A DNA stretch of 64,000 bases, from contig CAVQER010000003.1 in assembly GCA_963711595.1 (NCBI GenBank), forward strand, positions 118,657-182,656, written 5' to 3'. The position numbers and the translations under genes were made by a program. The notes below the pieces were generated by a model. That model saw only the letters and a list, made by a program, of their open reading frames with translations. It did no database searches and was not told where the DNA came from. Below are positions 48,313 through 56,486 of the stretch, in pieces. This DNA is from JAUSIF01 sp963711595. Its GTDB lineage: Bacteria > Pseudomonadota > Alphaproteobacteria > Rhizobiales > Xanthobacteraceae. The stretch's first letter is position 1. Each line of letters starts with the position of its first letter.

Positions 48313-51132
48313 TCATTTCGGCAACGTGGGGCCCCGAGACGGGTTGTATCCGCCACCAAATTCCTGGTGGTCGCTGGCTGCGGGTTTTGTTCGTTTGCCC
48401 AACGGCCCTCTACCGCCGCCTGACGAAAGCGTATTCTGTGCCGGACCTGTTCCGGCGGAAGGTGCGGCATCGCCGACGCGCGGTTTCACGGGGATGATGA
48501 TGGACTTGCCGGATCCAGAGCGAGCCGCGTTCCCCTCGTTGAGATTAACTGACGGCTGTGCGCCCGCTGGCGCCCGACCGCCTGGCTGAACCATGTCGAA
48601 GCCTCCGGACGACGGAGCAGTCGGAGTCGTGCGAACGATGGGGGGTTGCCGGACATAGTAACAATTCGGCGGCGTCCCCAACATCCCGGACGGGCACTGC
48701 GGAGGCGGTGCCGAGACCGCCGTGCCGCCCGGGACGCAGCTGTTTCCGGTCCAGACCGTCCCTGTCCTGCAGACGCATTCGCCCTGCATCGTACGCACCA
48801 TATTGCCGGCGCATACCGGGCCGACGACGCCGTCGAAGCCGCCGCCGCTGCCGGGACGCGAGGTCGCCGTGCCGCCAGCGACGCAGCGATTTCCGTTCCA
48901 CACGGTGCCCGGCGCACATTCACAGCTGCGGGAGGCGTTGCGCACCTTATTGCCGGCGCAGGCTGTGCCATCGAAGCCGCCGCCGCCTGTTCGCGCGTTG
49001 CCGGCGGTGCCGCCGGGTATCGTTATGCCTGGCGGCGCGCCGCCCTCCGCGTTCATGCAGATCGTGCGGCTCGCAAACGAGACCGGCCGCCGTCCGGTCG
49101 GGCAATTGCAAACGCCGCCGGCGAAGCGACCGCCCTCGCATTCGGAGCCGGGCATCTGCGGTCCGCCTTCGAACAGTCCCGCGGATGGCTTGCCGCCGCC
49201 GGGGGCGGCGATCGGGCCCACCGGTAGATCGGGCTTCAGCGGCACCCCCGATGCGGTGACCGGTGTGCACTGGCCCAAGAACCGGACTTCACCTTCCTTG
49301 CACGGACCGAGCGTCGGGCTGATCGGAGTGTTGGGTGCGGTTACGCCGGAGGAAACGCATCTGCCGTCGACGGGGACCTGGCCAGCGAGGCAGCGCAAGG
49401 CCTCCGGGTCGAGGCGGGTTGGAACATCGGCGTTGGCGACGTACTTGCGGCAGACCGCCTGCGCAGCGCCCGCGAATTTCTCCTGCGGCGCGGCCATACG
49501 GCAGACCATGTCGCTGACGCTCGCGCCGTAGAGCTTTCCTTCCGAGGCGGGCCGATCAGGTCCGCAATTCGGTGCGGGGTTAAAGCTCCCGTGCATGTCT
49601 TCTGCCTCTTGGGGGAAACCATCGATTGGAGCCTTGAGCGGGACCTGTCGGTCGAGCGCTGTGCGGCAGCGCCAGATGAACTCGTAGTATGCGTAGTTCT
49701 TGAATTCCGGGTTGCAGGTCTCCTCGCCACGGGCCTCGACGAAATTGCGAAGCTCGCGCGAATAGGTGTCGGCGGCGCTGCGCACTCCGGCCTCAAGTTT
49801 GTTGACGTGCTCGTTGAACAGCCGGCGCATCGGATTGCAGATCGCGTCGAGCATCTTGGTGTCTTTGAAGCACTGGGCGAAGTACTCCCGGCACTGGCCG
49901 TTGAGCGCCACCTCGAAGGTCACAAATCCTTTCTCGCCCTCGACGCCGGTGAACTTTTTGTAGGCAGACGCCGAGTAACAGGCTGCGAACCGGTTCGAAT
50001 AGTAGCGCTCGGCGGTGCCGCAATCGTCGCGCAGTCCGTCGAACGGGCTGGTGAGCCAGTCGATCACTTCGCCGGGCAGGCTGAGCGGATCCTTGATCGC
50101 GCGCTCGATGATGCGCACCACGTCGCTGGTGATACCGCCGGCTACGCCGCCGATTGCGCGAATGACTTCGCCGAGCGCGCCGCAAACCGTTTCGCGGATG
50201 ACGTCGGGAATGAGCGGCAGGGCGCACTGCATCTCGATGTGCATCGTGAGGTAGGCCTCGATGATCACCTGCGTGGCCTGCGGGATGTCCTGGTTCTTCG
50301 CCGCCTTCACAAGATCGGATGCGAGATCGATCCGGTTCTCCACGACCACGTCGATGATCGGACCCGCGAGCGGCATCAGCGGCGGGATCAGCTTGCCCAG
50401 CGTCTCGCGAATAATGAACTTCGCGACCGCGGCGCCGCCGTTCTCGATCACCTTTTGCCAGTCATCGCGTTGCACGCCGTCGACGATGTTGAGGATGTTC
50501 GTGATTGCCGATGGCGCCGGCTTGAAATGCTTGTCTGCCTGCCCTCGCGCGGCGTTCTCGAGCGTCTTGATCGCGTCGGCAGCCGCGCCCTTCACGTGCC
50601 GTTCCGCGCACTCGGCGACTTTGGCGCTGGTCGCAAGGCAATCGGCGGCGGCCCGCGCTTCGGGGGGCAACCGGTTGATCAGTTCGCGTTGCGCGCAAAT
50701 GGCCGGGTCGGTGCCTCCGGCCATGCAGGCGGCCGCGCTCGGCAACTCCCTGCGCGCGCACTCGACCGGGTTGACGTTGCCGGCAAGACAGTTCGCGGCG
50801 TTTTGCACCTCCGGCGGCAGGTTGTTGATGAGGGGCGCCATCGCCGCGTTCTTCAGCGCCTCGGTGATCGGCTTGTTGTTGACGACGTCACGGATGACGG
50901 ACTTGACGATGTCCTTCTCCGTGTCGCCGACCGGAACTCCAGCCGCGGCTCCCGAGGCGGCAAGCGCGTCCACGATCAGATCCACGGTCGAATTGGCGTG
51001 GCTGCTGCGGGGCTGAAGAACCACGGCCAGGACGAGGAGTACAGAAAAGAGCACAGAGCGGAGGACGGGTGCTCGATCGCCAGTCAGACAGGCCAATGTT
51101 CGATCCCCCACATTTTGTCCGGACCGCTGCAC
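48313..51132 (-). CDS. Large exported multidomain Cys-repeat protein
   Basis: 939 residues. A signal-like helix (LRSVLFSVLLVLAVVLQPRS) ends near HANS. Residues 100-190 hold three CxAG-type repeats (NCLAGNVNPVECARREL, ACMAGGTDPAICAQREL, DCLATSAKVAECAERHV). Residues 200-400 are helical and hydrophobic. Residues 400-620 hold scattered Cys (CREYFAQCFKDTKM, CRMAAPQEKF). From 625 there are CPxGxxW-type modules (CAPGTVWNGNRCVAGGTA, CRTGTVWTGNSCVPGGTA) with Gly-rich linkers. The tail PSVNLNEGNAARSGSGK...KPRVGDAAP is shared with the next protein. GTG 51132 opens the frame. It heads a three-gene exported operon opposite a LuxR-type regulator. Function unknown. Confidence 0.75.
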   Translation of the reverse strand: MQRSGQNVGDRTLACLTGDRAPVLRSVLFSVLLVLAVVLQPRSSHANSTVDLIVDALAASGAAAGVPVGDTEKDIVKSVIRDVVNNKPITEALKNAAMAPLINNLPPEVQNAANCLAGNVNPVECARRELPSAAACMAGGTDPAICAQRELINRLPPEARAAADCLATSAKVAECAERHVKGAAADAIKTLENAARGQADKHFKPAPSAITNILNIVDGVQRDDWQKVIENGGAAVAKFIIRETLGKLIPPLMPLAGPIIDVVVENRIDLASDLVKAAKNQDIPQATQVIIEAYLTMHIEMQCALPLIPDVIRETVCGALGEVIRAIGGVAGGITSDVVRIIERAIKDPLSLPGEVIDWLTSPFDGLRDDCGTAERYYSNRFAACYSASAYKKFTGVEGEKGFVTFEVALNGQCREYFAQCFKDTKMLDAICNPMRRLFNEHVNKLEAGVRSAADTYSRELRNFVEARGEETCNPEFKNYAYYEFIWRCRTALDRQVPLKAPIDGFPQEAEDMHGSFNPAPNCGPDRPASEGKLYGASVSDMVCRMAAPQEKFAGAAQAVCRKYVANADVPTRLDPEALRCLAGQVPVDGRCVSSGVTAPNTPISPTLGPCKEGEVRFLGQCTPVTASGVPLKPDLPVGPIAAPGGGKPSAGLFEGGPQMPGSECEGGRFAGGVCNCPTGRRPVSFASRTICMNAEGGAPPGITIPGGTAGNARTGGGGFDGTACAGNKVRNASRSCECAPGTVWNGNRCVAGGTATSRPGSGGGFDGVVGPVCAGNMVRTMQGECVCRTGTVWTGNSCVPGGTAVSAPPPQCPSGMLGTPPNCYYVRQPPIVRTTPTAPSSGGFDMVQPGGRAPAGAQPSVNLNEGNAARSGSGKSIIIPVKPRVGDAAPSAGTGPAQNTLSSGGGRGPLGKRTKPAASDHQEFGGGYNPSRGPTLPK

Positions 51133-51300
51133 TGTGCGGAAAGTGGCGCAGGGCCGACATCATCCAGACGGATGGATTACGACGTCCAAACGTATGGGGT
51201 CGCGGCGTCCGGCCGGCATCATCGGAACAGATGAGACGGCGTGCTTTCCCGATTTGTTCAGGTAGAATGGCCGGCAGGGAAATCGAGCAGGGTGGACAGA

Positions 51301-52491
51301 GTGAGCGTTTCCGAAGCGATATCCGCGCAAGCGTTGTCCGACGCGATCGGCGCGATCTACGATTGCGCGCTCGATCCGGAACGGTGGACGAGCACGTTCG
51401 TCCAGATCGTGGAGTTGACTGACAGCACGTCGGGCGGGATGTGCGTTCACCACCTGAAGGACGCACAGAACGACCGTCTGTTCGAATTCGGATACCCACC
51501 GGGTTTCGGCAAGCTGTATGACGAATTTTCTGCTTTGAGTCCGTTCACCGCCGCGGCAAGCGTCGTCAATGTCGGCGACGTGATGACGCTCGGTGAAACC
51601 TGCAGCGAGCAGGAATTGTTTGAAAGCCGCTTTTATCGCGAGCTGCTCAAGCCGCACGGGTATCTGGATTTCCTCGGCCTCGTGGCGCTGAGGACCGGCG
51701 GCCGGGTCGCTTCGGTGCATGTGAGCCGGACAGAATCCGCAGGCCGCTATAGCGGGCGTGAGGTCGGCCTGTTCCGGCTGCTGTCGCCGCATATTTGCCG
51801 GGCGCTCACGATCTCCGATCTGCTCGACATCCGGACGATGAGATCGGAGTTGCTGGAGGCGACTCTGGATGGGCTGGTAGCGGGCGTCTATCTCACCGCG
51901 CGCGATGGCCGCGTCGTCTACATGAATAAAGCGGCGGAGCGGCAGATCAAAACCGGCAACGCGCTCCGCATCGTCAACAATCGCCTGTTCGCAACCGATC
52001 CGACCGTGCGCGCTACCCTGACGAAGGCAATCGAGGAGGTGGCGCGCGACGAAACCGACGGGGCCTCCGGCAGACAGTCGCTGGCTATTCCTGGTTCCGG
52101 GGGCGCGGGTTATGTGGCGACGCTGCTGTCGCTTGAACGCCGGCGCCACAACATCGTCGCACCGTTTGCAGCTTGTGTCGCAGTTTTCGTCCAGAACCCC
52201 GCCCAAGTGCCGCTGATGCCAGGCGAGGCGTTTGCCAGGCTGCACGAACTCACGGGCGGTGAGTTGCGCGTCTTGCTCGGGCTCGCGCAGGGCTTGAGCG
52301 CGAAGGAGGCGGCCGAGATGCTCGGTATCGGCGAGCCGACCGTGCGAACCCACTTGCAGCAGATGTTCTCCAAGACCGGTACATCCCGACAGGCCGAGCT
52401 TCTCCAGCTTCTGCAAAGCTCGACACCGCCCGCGATGCCGATTCGGAGCGAGCCGGAACCGGCGTCGTCGGTCTCGCGCGTTTCCGCCTGA
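51301..52491 (+). CDS. LuxR-family transcriptional regulator
   Basis: 396 residues. The C-terminal HTH (about 320-385) reads ELTGGELRVLLGLAQGLSAKEAAEMLGIG then PTVRTHLQQMFSKTGTSRQA, a standard GerE/LuxR domain. The N-terminal 300 residues include a PAS-like part (DGLVAGVYLTARDGRVVYMN) but no autoinducer-binding or receiver signature I can identify. GTG 51301 gives MSVSEAISAQALSDAIGAIYDCAL, the usual opening of this group; the extension to 51241 is less likely. It diverges from the exported-protein operon with a 168-bp gap, so it is the obvious candidate for its control. Confidence 0.87.
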   Translation: MSVSEAISAQALSDAIGAIYDCALDPERWTSTFVQIVELTDSTSGGMCVHHLKDAQNDRLFEFGYPPGFGKLYDEFSALSPFTAAASVVNVGDVMTLGETCSEQELFESRFYRELLKPHGYLDFLGLVALRTGGRVASVHVSRTESAGRYSGREVGLFRLLSPHICRALTISDLLDIRTMRSELLEATLDGLVAGVYLTARDGRVVYMNKAAERQIKTGNALRIVNNRLFATDPTVRATLTKAIEEVARDETDGASGRQSLAIPGSGGAGYVATLLSLERRRHNIVAPFAACVAVFVQNPAQVPLMPGEAFARLHELTGGELRVLLGLAQGLSAKEAAEMLGIGEPTVRTHLQQMFSKTGTSRQAELLQLLQSSTPPAMPIRSEPEPASSVSRVSA

Positions 52492-52797
52492 CTGCTCAAT
52501 TCACCACGCCGCGATGCACTCCACCTCGGTGCGCGCTCCTTCACGAGTTCGTTCGTGATATCACGGCAGGGTCGCGACACATTTCGGCGCGACGCGCACT
52601 GAGAGAAAACGGACTTTCGCACTCAGCCCGACGGAAAGGTGGTTCGCGCTGGTTCAAGGGTTGGATGCGCCCTGTCAAAGGCGCATATTTTGTCTACCTA
52701 TCGATGCGCTCGGATCCAAGTGCCCGTCCCTACTTTGACGGTCGCGCCAGGCCGTTCAAAAGTGTGACCCTCCCCTGAGCGATCCTAGTCGCATTTT
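52492..52797. other. Intergenic stretch, nothing recognised
   Basis: About 300 bp between the LuxR gene and a converging secreted-protein gene. I see no supported reading frame, hairpin with T-run or repeat copy. Confidence 0.45.
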
Positions 52798-53250
52798 CTA
52801 GCGACGCGTCTTGGGCCGAGAAGTGCATTCGGCAAGCATTCTTTCGCGTACAGTAGTTTCGTTTGCGGCAAAACCTGGCTGGATCGAATTGCACCAGTCG
52901 CGATGCGGCGCGAAGAACGTGTTCCAGCGCGCACCAGAATATCCGCAATTGTTTTGGGCGGCTGCCAGGATCGTAGTTAGCGCCCTGTGAGCATATTCAC
53001 AGCAGGCGTATTCCCGCTCGCGGGCAGCTTCCTCAGAATTCACTATCGGCATTCCTGCTTGTAGGCACCAGCCTACGTGTGCAGGGCGATCGAGCGACCA
53101 TCGCGGGCCGCTGTAGCCGCATGTGTTCTTTAAGTTCAGCCCCGCCAGCTCTTCGGCGCGCATACCGTATAGCGTGCAATTCTGAGACAACGCGGCGGTG
53201 TTCGCAAAGATCAAAAGCAGGAAACTGAGCAGCAAAGACCTGTTCGACAT
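52798..53250 (-). CDS. Secreted Cys/Trp two-repeat protein, member 3
   Basis: 150 residues with signal peptide MSNRSLLLSFLLLIFANTAA. Repeat 1: CTLYGMRAEELAG, CGYSGPRWSLDRPAHVGWCL, NSEEAAREREYAC; repeat 2: CEYAHRALTTIL, CGYSGARWNTFFAPHRDWC, NETTVRERMLAEC. This is the most regular member of the family shared with 40585 and 41449. Each repeat has three to four cysteines and an invariant HxxWC. It stands alone next to a nuclease gene. Confidence 0.7.
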   Translation of the reverse strand: MSNRSLLLSFLLLIFANTAALSQNCTLYGMRAEELAGLNLKNTCGYSGPRWSLDRPAHVGWCLQAGMPIVNSEEAAREREYACCEYAHRALTTILAAAQNNCGYSGARWNTFFAPHRDWCNSIQPGFAANETTVRERMLAECTSRPKTRR

Positions 53251-53278
53251 AGCTCACCCCCTAGCCCGATCACGCGGG

Positions 53279-53821
53279 CTACTCGCCCCGCCGCCATTTC
53301 CACGGCGGCAACACATTTGGTGTTCTCCAGAGACCGACTTGCTTCGATTTCGCCCAAGCCTCCAGACGATTGAGCTGCCTTCGGCGTTCTTCCGGTAGCT
53401 GAGTGCAGTCCCGAGGCATGACCCAGGCATGTCCAAGCATGACCATGCGCTCATTTACATTGATCAGTTTGGACTCCGGGCCGTGATGGACAAACACGGT
53501 GGCCAAGGTGCGCCCATGGACATCGATGCCATGGACTTCAAGAACCACGGACTTTCGACCGGTCATCTTTATGAGGCCTACCTTCGCCGTGTCTCCCCAA
53601 GGCTGCCCGTCTTCGGGGCAATCGATCGAATAGAGCCTTATCCTTACGGCGCGCCCCTCCATTTTCACATCGACGGTGTCGCCATCCAGAACCCACAGGA
53701 CCTCTGCGTGTGCCTGTCCGCTGATTGTGGGCGGGGCGTTTAGAGTTCCGTCTCGCGCTCTAACGCTCCACGTGGCCCTGCGGGAGCCGGTCCGGAGCAA
53801 AAGACTAAGAAAAGAGATCAT
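53279..53821 (-). CDS. Thermonuclease (SNase)-family protein
   Basis: 180 residues. A short hydrophobic N-terminus (MISFLSLLLRTGSRRATW) precedes the nuclease domain: VLDGDTVDVKMEGRAVRIRL, YSIDCPEDGQPWG, and later VHGRTLATVFV and MVMLGHAWV. The Asp of DGDT, Arg of RIRL and Glu of CPE occupy the calcium and catalytic positions of staphylococcal nuclease, and the Arg of HGRTLA matches the second catalytic Arg. The start ATG overlaps the stop of the small upstream frame (53818-53821). Likely a membrane-attached or exported nuclease. Confidence 0.85.
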   Translation of the reverse strand: MISFLSLLLRTGSRRATWSVRARDGTLNAPPTISGQAHAEVLWVLDGDTVDVKMEGRAVRIRLYSIDCPEDGQPWGDTAKVGLIKMTGRKSVVLEVHGIDVHGRTLATVFVHHGPESKLINVNERMVMLGHAWVMPRDCTQLPEERRRQLNRLEAWAKSKQVGLWRTPNVLPPWKWRRGE

Positions 53822-54045
53822 TGAACAGCCGGCTCGGCGGTACCCCGAACCACAAGGCCCTCAATGGTCAAAACTGAGAAGTTCAACGCCAAAGACTCCC
53901 CTGTCTGTCTTCCGCGATCAAGCCATCGCGGCTGGTCCGCGAAGAGTTTGAGTTTCAGATCTCCGAATTGATAGTAGTAGGCTTCCAACAACCAGCCCTG
54001 CCTTGTCGTCGCAATCGTTGGCGCTGGCGAGGGACGGACGTTCAA
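53818..54045 (-). CDS. Small hypothetical protein between DUF429 and SNase genes
   Basis: 75 residues, MNVRPSPAPTIATTRQGWLL then EAYYYQFGDLKLKLFADQPR, and so on. The TTG start overlaps the DUF429 stop, and its TGA overlaps the SNase ATG, so the three genes are arranged for coupled translation. That tight fit is the main evidence that it is real. No domain is recognised. Confidence 0.4.
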   Translation of the reverse strand: MNVRPSPAPTIATTRQGWLLEAYYYQFGDLKLKLFADQPRWLDRGRQTGESLALNFSVLTIEGLVVRGTAEPAVQ

Positions 54046-54746
54046 TAGACGATCTGCATTGGAAGGCCGGTTGTGTCCGCCGGAGGATGTTCCGGCAACG
54101 TTTTTGCTTTGCCCTCAGCGACCCGGGTCGCCGTCCACAATGCTGCGATGGCGTCCAGGATGTCGTCATCCGCGACCTTCCTCAACATGGTCTCGCGAGC
54201 TCGACTGAGTATCTGCGGGCCGAGCCATGCCTCGGCCAGCCGGAGTCTTTCTTCCTTGCCTTCTTGTTCCTTCTTGGAAAATTCCATCGGACGCCCGTTT
54301 GCCCAAGCCCAGAAACAGACTTCCGGATGCACTTCGCGAATCAGTTTCCGCGCCTCCATGTTTGATTGAAGGAGTTCGTCGACCTGGCGGATTTTCCTGT
54401 AAAGACCCCATGCATGAGCCCCCACCCCTTTCCCGTCTACGTGTTTCGTGATTTCAGAAGCTTCGAGTCGGTTCTCCTTGTAGAGCGCGGGACGAATTGG
54501 GACGGGGAATACGCTACTTTTTCTAAATTGGCCCAAACATTTTCGCGCTCGATCATCGCAACTACGACCGCCACTGTCGGGTGCACCGATTGGAATATCT
54601 AGGGCGAGAACGGCGGGCTGCGGATTGGTTTCCAAAAGATCGATTGGCCGATCAACAAGGTGAAAGCGCAAATCCCCTGTGTCGGTCTCGCGACAAACTC
54701 GAAACCAACGCGCCTTAGCTCCGTCCGCCCCAGCAACCCAAACCAT
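54042..54746 (-). CDS. DUF429-family protein (predicted nuclease-like)
   Basis: 234 residues. MVWVAGADGAKARWFRVCRE is the standard DUF429 opening with the Asp of GADG, followed by LALDIPIGAPDSGGRSCDDR and HPEVCFWAWANGRPMEFSKK, two further DUF429 blocks, and DDDILDAIAALWTATR near the end. Family members are predicted RNase H-like nucleases of unknown substrate. ATG 54744-54746 starts at the family N-terminus; an extra nine residues are possible from 54773. It heads a coupled set with the small frame and SNase, so a nucleic-acid role is consistent. Confidence 0.75.
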   Translation of the reverse strand: MVWVAGADGAKARWFRVCRETDTGDLRFHLVDRPIDLLETNPQPAVLALDIPIGAPDSGGRSCDDRARKCLGQFRKSSVFPVPIRPALYKENRLEASEITKHVDGKGVGAHAWGLYRKIRQVDELLQSNMEARKLIREVHPEVCFWAWANGRPMEFSKKEQEGKEERLRLAEAWLGPQILSRARETMLRKVADDDILDAIAALWTATRVAEGKAKTLPEHPPADTTGLPMQIVY

Positions 54747-54859
54747 GGATCTTATCGTACTCACGATTTGCATGAGGCGATACAGTTGTAACCACTGCTG
54801 TTCTTCGAATCGAACATGACGGCGGTCGTCTTAGTGATCATCTCATCAAATCTGGCGAC

Positions 54860-55375
54860 CTACCGCATCGTCGTGTGCACACAGACATCCGTCGTGATCC
54901 CCGTGAGGATCAAGTTCTTGATGCCTGAGCGCCGCAGAATCAATTCAAGGTCGGTTGCGTAGAAGGAGCCTTTGCCGGGCTTGTCGATCACCGGCTCGTT
55001 CGGCCACGGCTCAAGTTCGCCGATGATTTCCCAACCCGGTTCTCCCCGTACCAGAATCTTTCCGCACGGTCCGGGGTCGCCGATGCCCGCGCCGATCCGT
55101 TGCGAGCGCCATCGTTTGTTGTCCGGCAGATCCGACAGATCGGGGCGATGGCCCTCGAGGGTGTGCAGTACCGGGAAACCCTTGCGTCTCATTGCGGCCA
55201 GCACCCGGCGGATTGGTTCGATCGGGGCGCGTGTAAGCGATAGGTCGTAACCCATCACATCGACGTAGCCGCCCCGACCGCAGAAGTCCGTCTGCATATC
55301 TATCACGATCAACGCGGTGACCTCGGATCGGAAATCTCCGTCGTAAGGCCATGGATACGGGTCGGCATGAATCAT
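54860..55375 (-). CDS. Biuret hydrolase-like isochorismatase-family amidase, C-terminus missing
   Basis: 171 residues starting MIHADPYPWPYDGDFRSEVT. The N-terminus and FCGRGGYVDVMGYDLSL closely recall BiuH of Rhizobium. The Asp-Lys-Cys triad of the cysteine hydrolase fold is present: Asp26 in IVIDMQTD, Lys135 in DKPGKGSF and Cys165 in TTDVCVHTTM. The protein stops at TAG right after HTTMR, about 50 residues short of family length, and no frame downstream restores the usual REANDRGY continuation. So the gene is truncated, not frameshifted. It is last in the amidohydrolase operon and abuts the accessory region. Activity is doubtful. Confidence 0.82.
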   Translation of the reverse strand: MIHADPYPWPYDGDFRSEVTALIVIDMQTDFCGRGGYVDVMGYDLSLTRAPIEPIRRVLAAMRRKGFPVLHTLEGHRPDLSDLPDNKRWRSQRIGAGIGDPGPCGKILVRGEPGWEIIGELEPWPNEPVIDKPGKGSFYATDLELILRRSGIKNLILTGITTDVCVHTTMR

Positions 55376-55394
55376 GATGTGCCGCTCCGCCACA

Positions 55395-56486
55395 TCAGGC
55401 CTTCGCAATGATCGCGACGTGACCGCCGCCCGGCCGGCCCTGGTGCTCACCGCCTCCGGAAACCTGCATCATCGGGTCGCCGACGATGCTGGCGACGGTC
55501 GCGTGAATGACGGCCTTTCCCACGAGCCACGAGTAGGCACCGAGAAAATCCGAGCTGAGAACGTGCCTTCGCCCCCGGCATGATCCGGTGCCGTCCGATG
55601 CCGATTTCAGGAATACATGGTCGACGGGATTGTCGCCGCCCATCGCGAGCGGCCGATCCGCTTTGACGCCAGCGGACGCAAGCGCCTTGTACACCGCGTT
55701 TGCATCGAGTGCGTCGCTCATCGCCGCATGCCCGATTCGGAACGGGCTCTTGGATTTCCGCGAGTTTCCGAGGACGAGGATGGCGAAATTCGTCCGCTCC
55801 ATTCCGGATGAGGTCGACGCGATGTCGGACCACAGGGACCAGTTGTTCGCGATATCGGCGTCGGTGAGCTTCTTGCGATCGATCTCGCCCAGGGCGACCG
55901 CAACGCCGAGCGCCGCGCCACCGCGCGCGAGCATTCCCGCTCGATTGGTATCGAGGGTCGCCACCTTTTTCCCTCGTTCCTTGGCCGCCATGAGCTCATG
56001 CGTTTGCGGCCAGGGCGCCTTGATCTGGACGTTGTGGACGTCTTTCGCTTCGATTCCGGCGGCGTCCATCGTCTTTCGGACCGCGTCGGCGATTTCGTCC
56101 ACCATCGCCGTCGTGCCGAATTTTTCCAGGTCGATGTCGCCCGTGGAAGACACGCCAATGGCTAGGCGTGGGTCGGATGCGGCGCCTTCGAGCGCGGAGT
56201 CCTCTACGAACAGGCCCGCGTAGGGAGCGACGAACCCGGAGCAGCCCCCGATCATGATGAGGGGAATTTTCTTCGGCACTTCTTTCAGGTCCCAACCAAG
56301 CTCTCGGTGGAAGAAGTTGCTGAAGGCGAGCGTCGCGAAACCGCGACCGTTGCCGAGACCTTCGGTCATGCACATGACCGCCTTGACCCGATCGGGAGCG
56401 ATCGACTGATGTTTCAACTCGCTTTCCACGCCGGAAAGGTCGTCCGGCGACGCCATTGGTACCTTCAAGACCCGATGAGCCTTCAT
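55395..56486 (-). CDS. Ring-opening amidohydrolase (cyanuric acid amidohydrolase/barbiturase family)
   Basis: 363 residues, the usual size for AtzD/TrzD and barbiturase. Three homologous segments each carry a Ser/Lys active-site region: KAVMCMTEGLGNGRGFATLA, VATLDTNRAGMLARGGAALG and MQVSGGGEHQGRPGGGHVAI. This fold occurs essentially only in cyanuric acid hydrolases and barbiturases, which open s-triazine or pyrimidine rings. A BiuH-like gene downstream favours cyanurate (product carboxybiuret, then biuret); a cytosine-deaminase-like gene upstream would also fit barbiturate. GGAGGTAACAGTCCA precedes the ATG, which overlaps the upstream stop. Confidence 0.9.
   Translation of the reverse strand: MKAHRVLKVPMASPDDLSGVESELKHQSIAPDRVKAVMCMTEGLGNGRGFATLAFSNFFHRELGWDLKEVPKKIPLIMIGGCSGFVAPYAGLFVEDSALEGAASDPRLAIGVSSTGDIDLEKFGTTAMVDEIADAVRKTMDAAGIEAKDVHNVQIKAPWPQTHELMAAKERGKKVATLDTNRAGMLARGGAALGVAVALGEIDRKKLTDADIANNWSLWSDIASTSSGMERTNFAILVLGNSRKSKSPFRIGHAAMSDALDANAVYKALASAGVKADRPLAMGGDNPVDHVFLKSASDGTGSCRGRRHVLSSDFLGAYSWLVGKAVIHATVASIVGDPMMQVSGGGEHQGRPGGGHVAIIAKA

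Noticed and set aside
49591..51234. 547-codon plus-strand open frame opposite the large exported protein gene
   Set aside because: Antisense shadow of high-GC coding sequence. Its translation has no signal, domain or ribosome-binding site, whereas the minus strand has a clear signal peptide and repeats.
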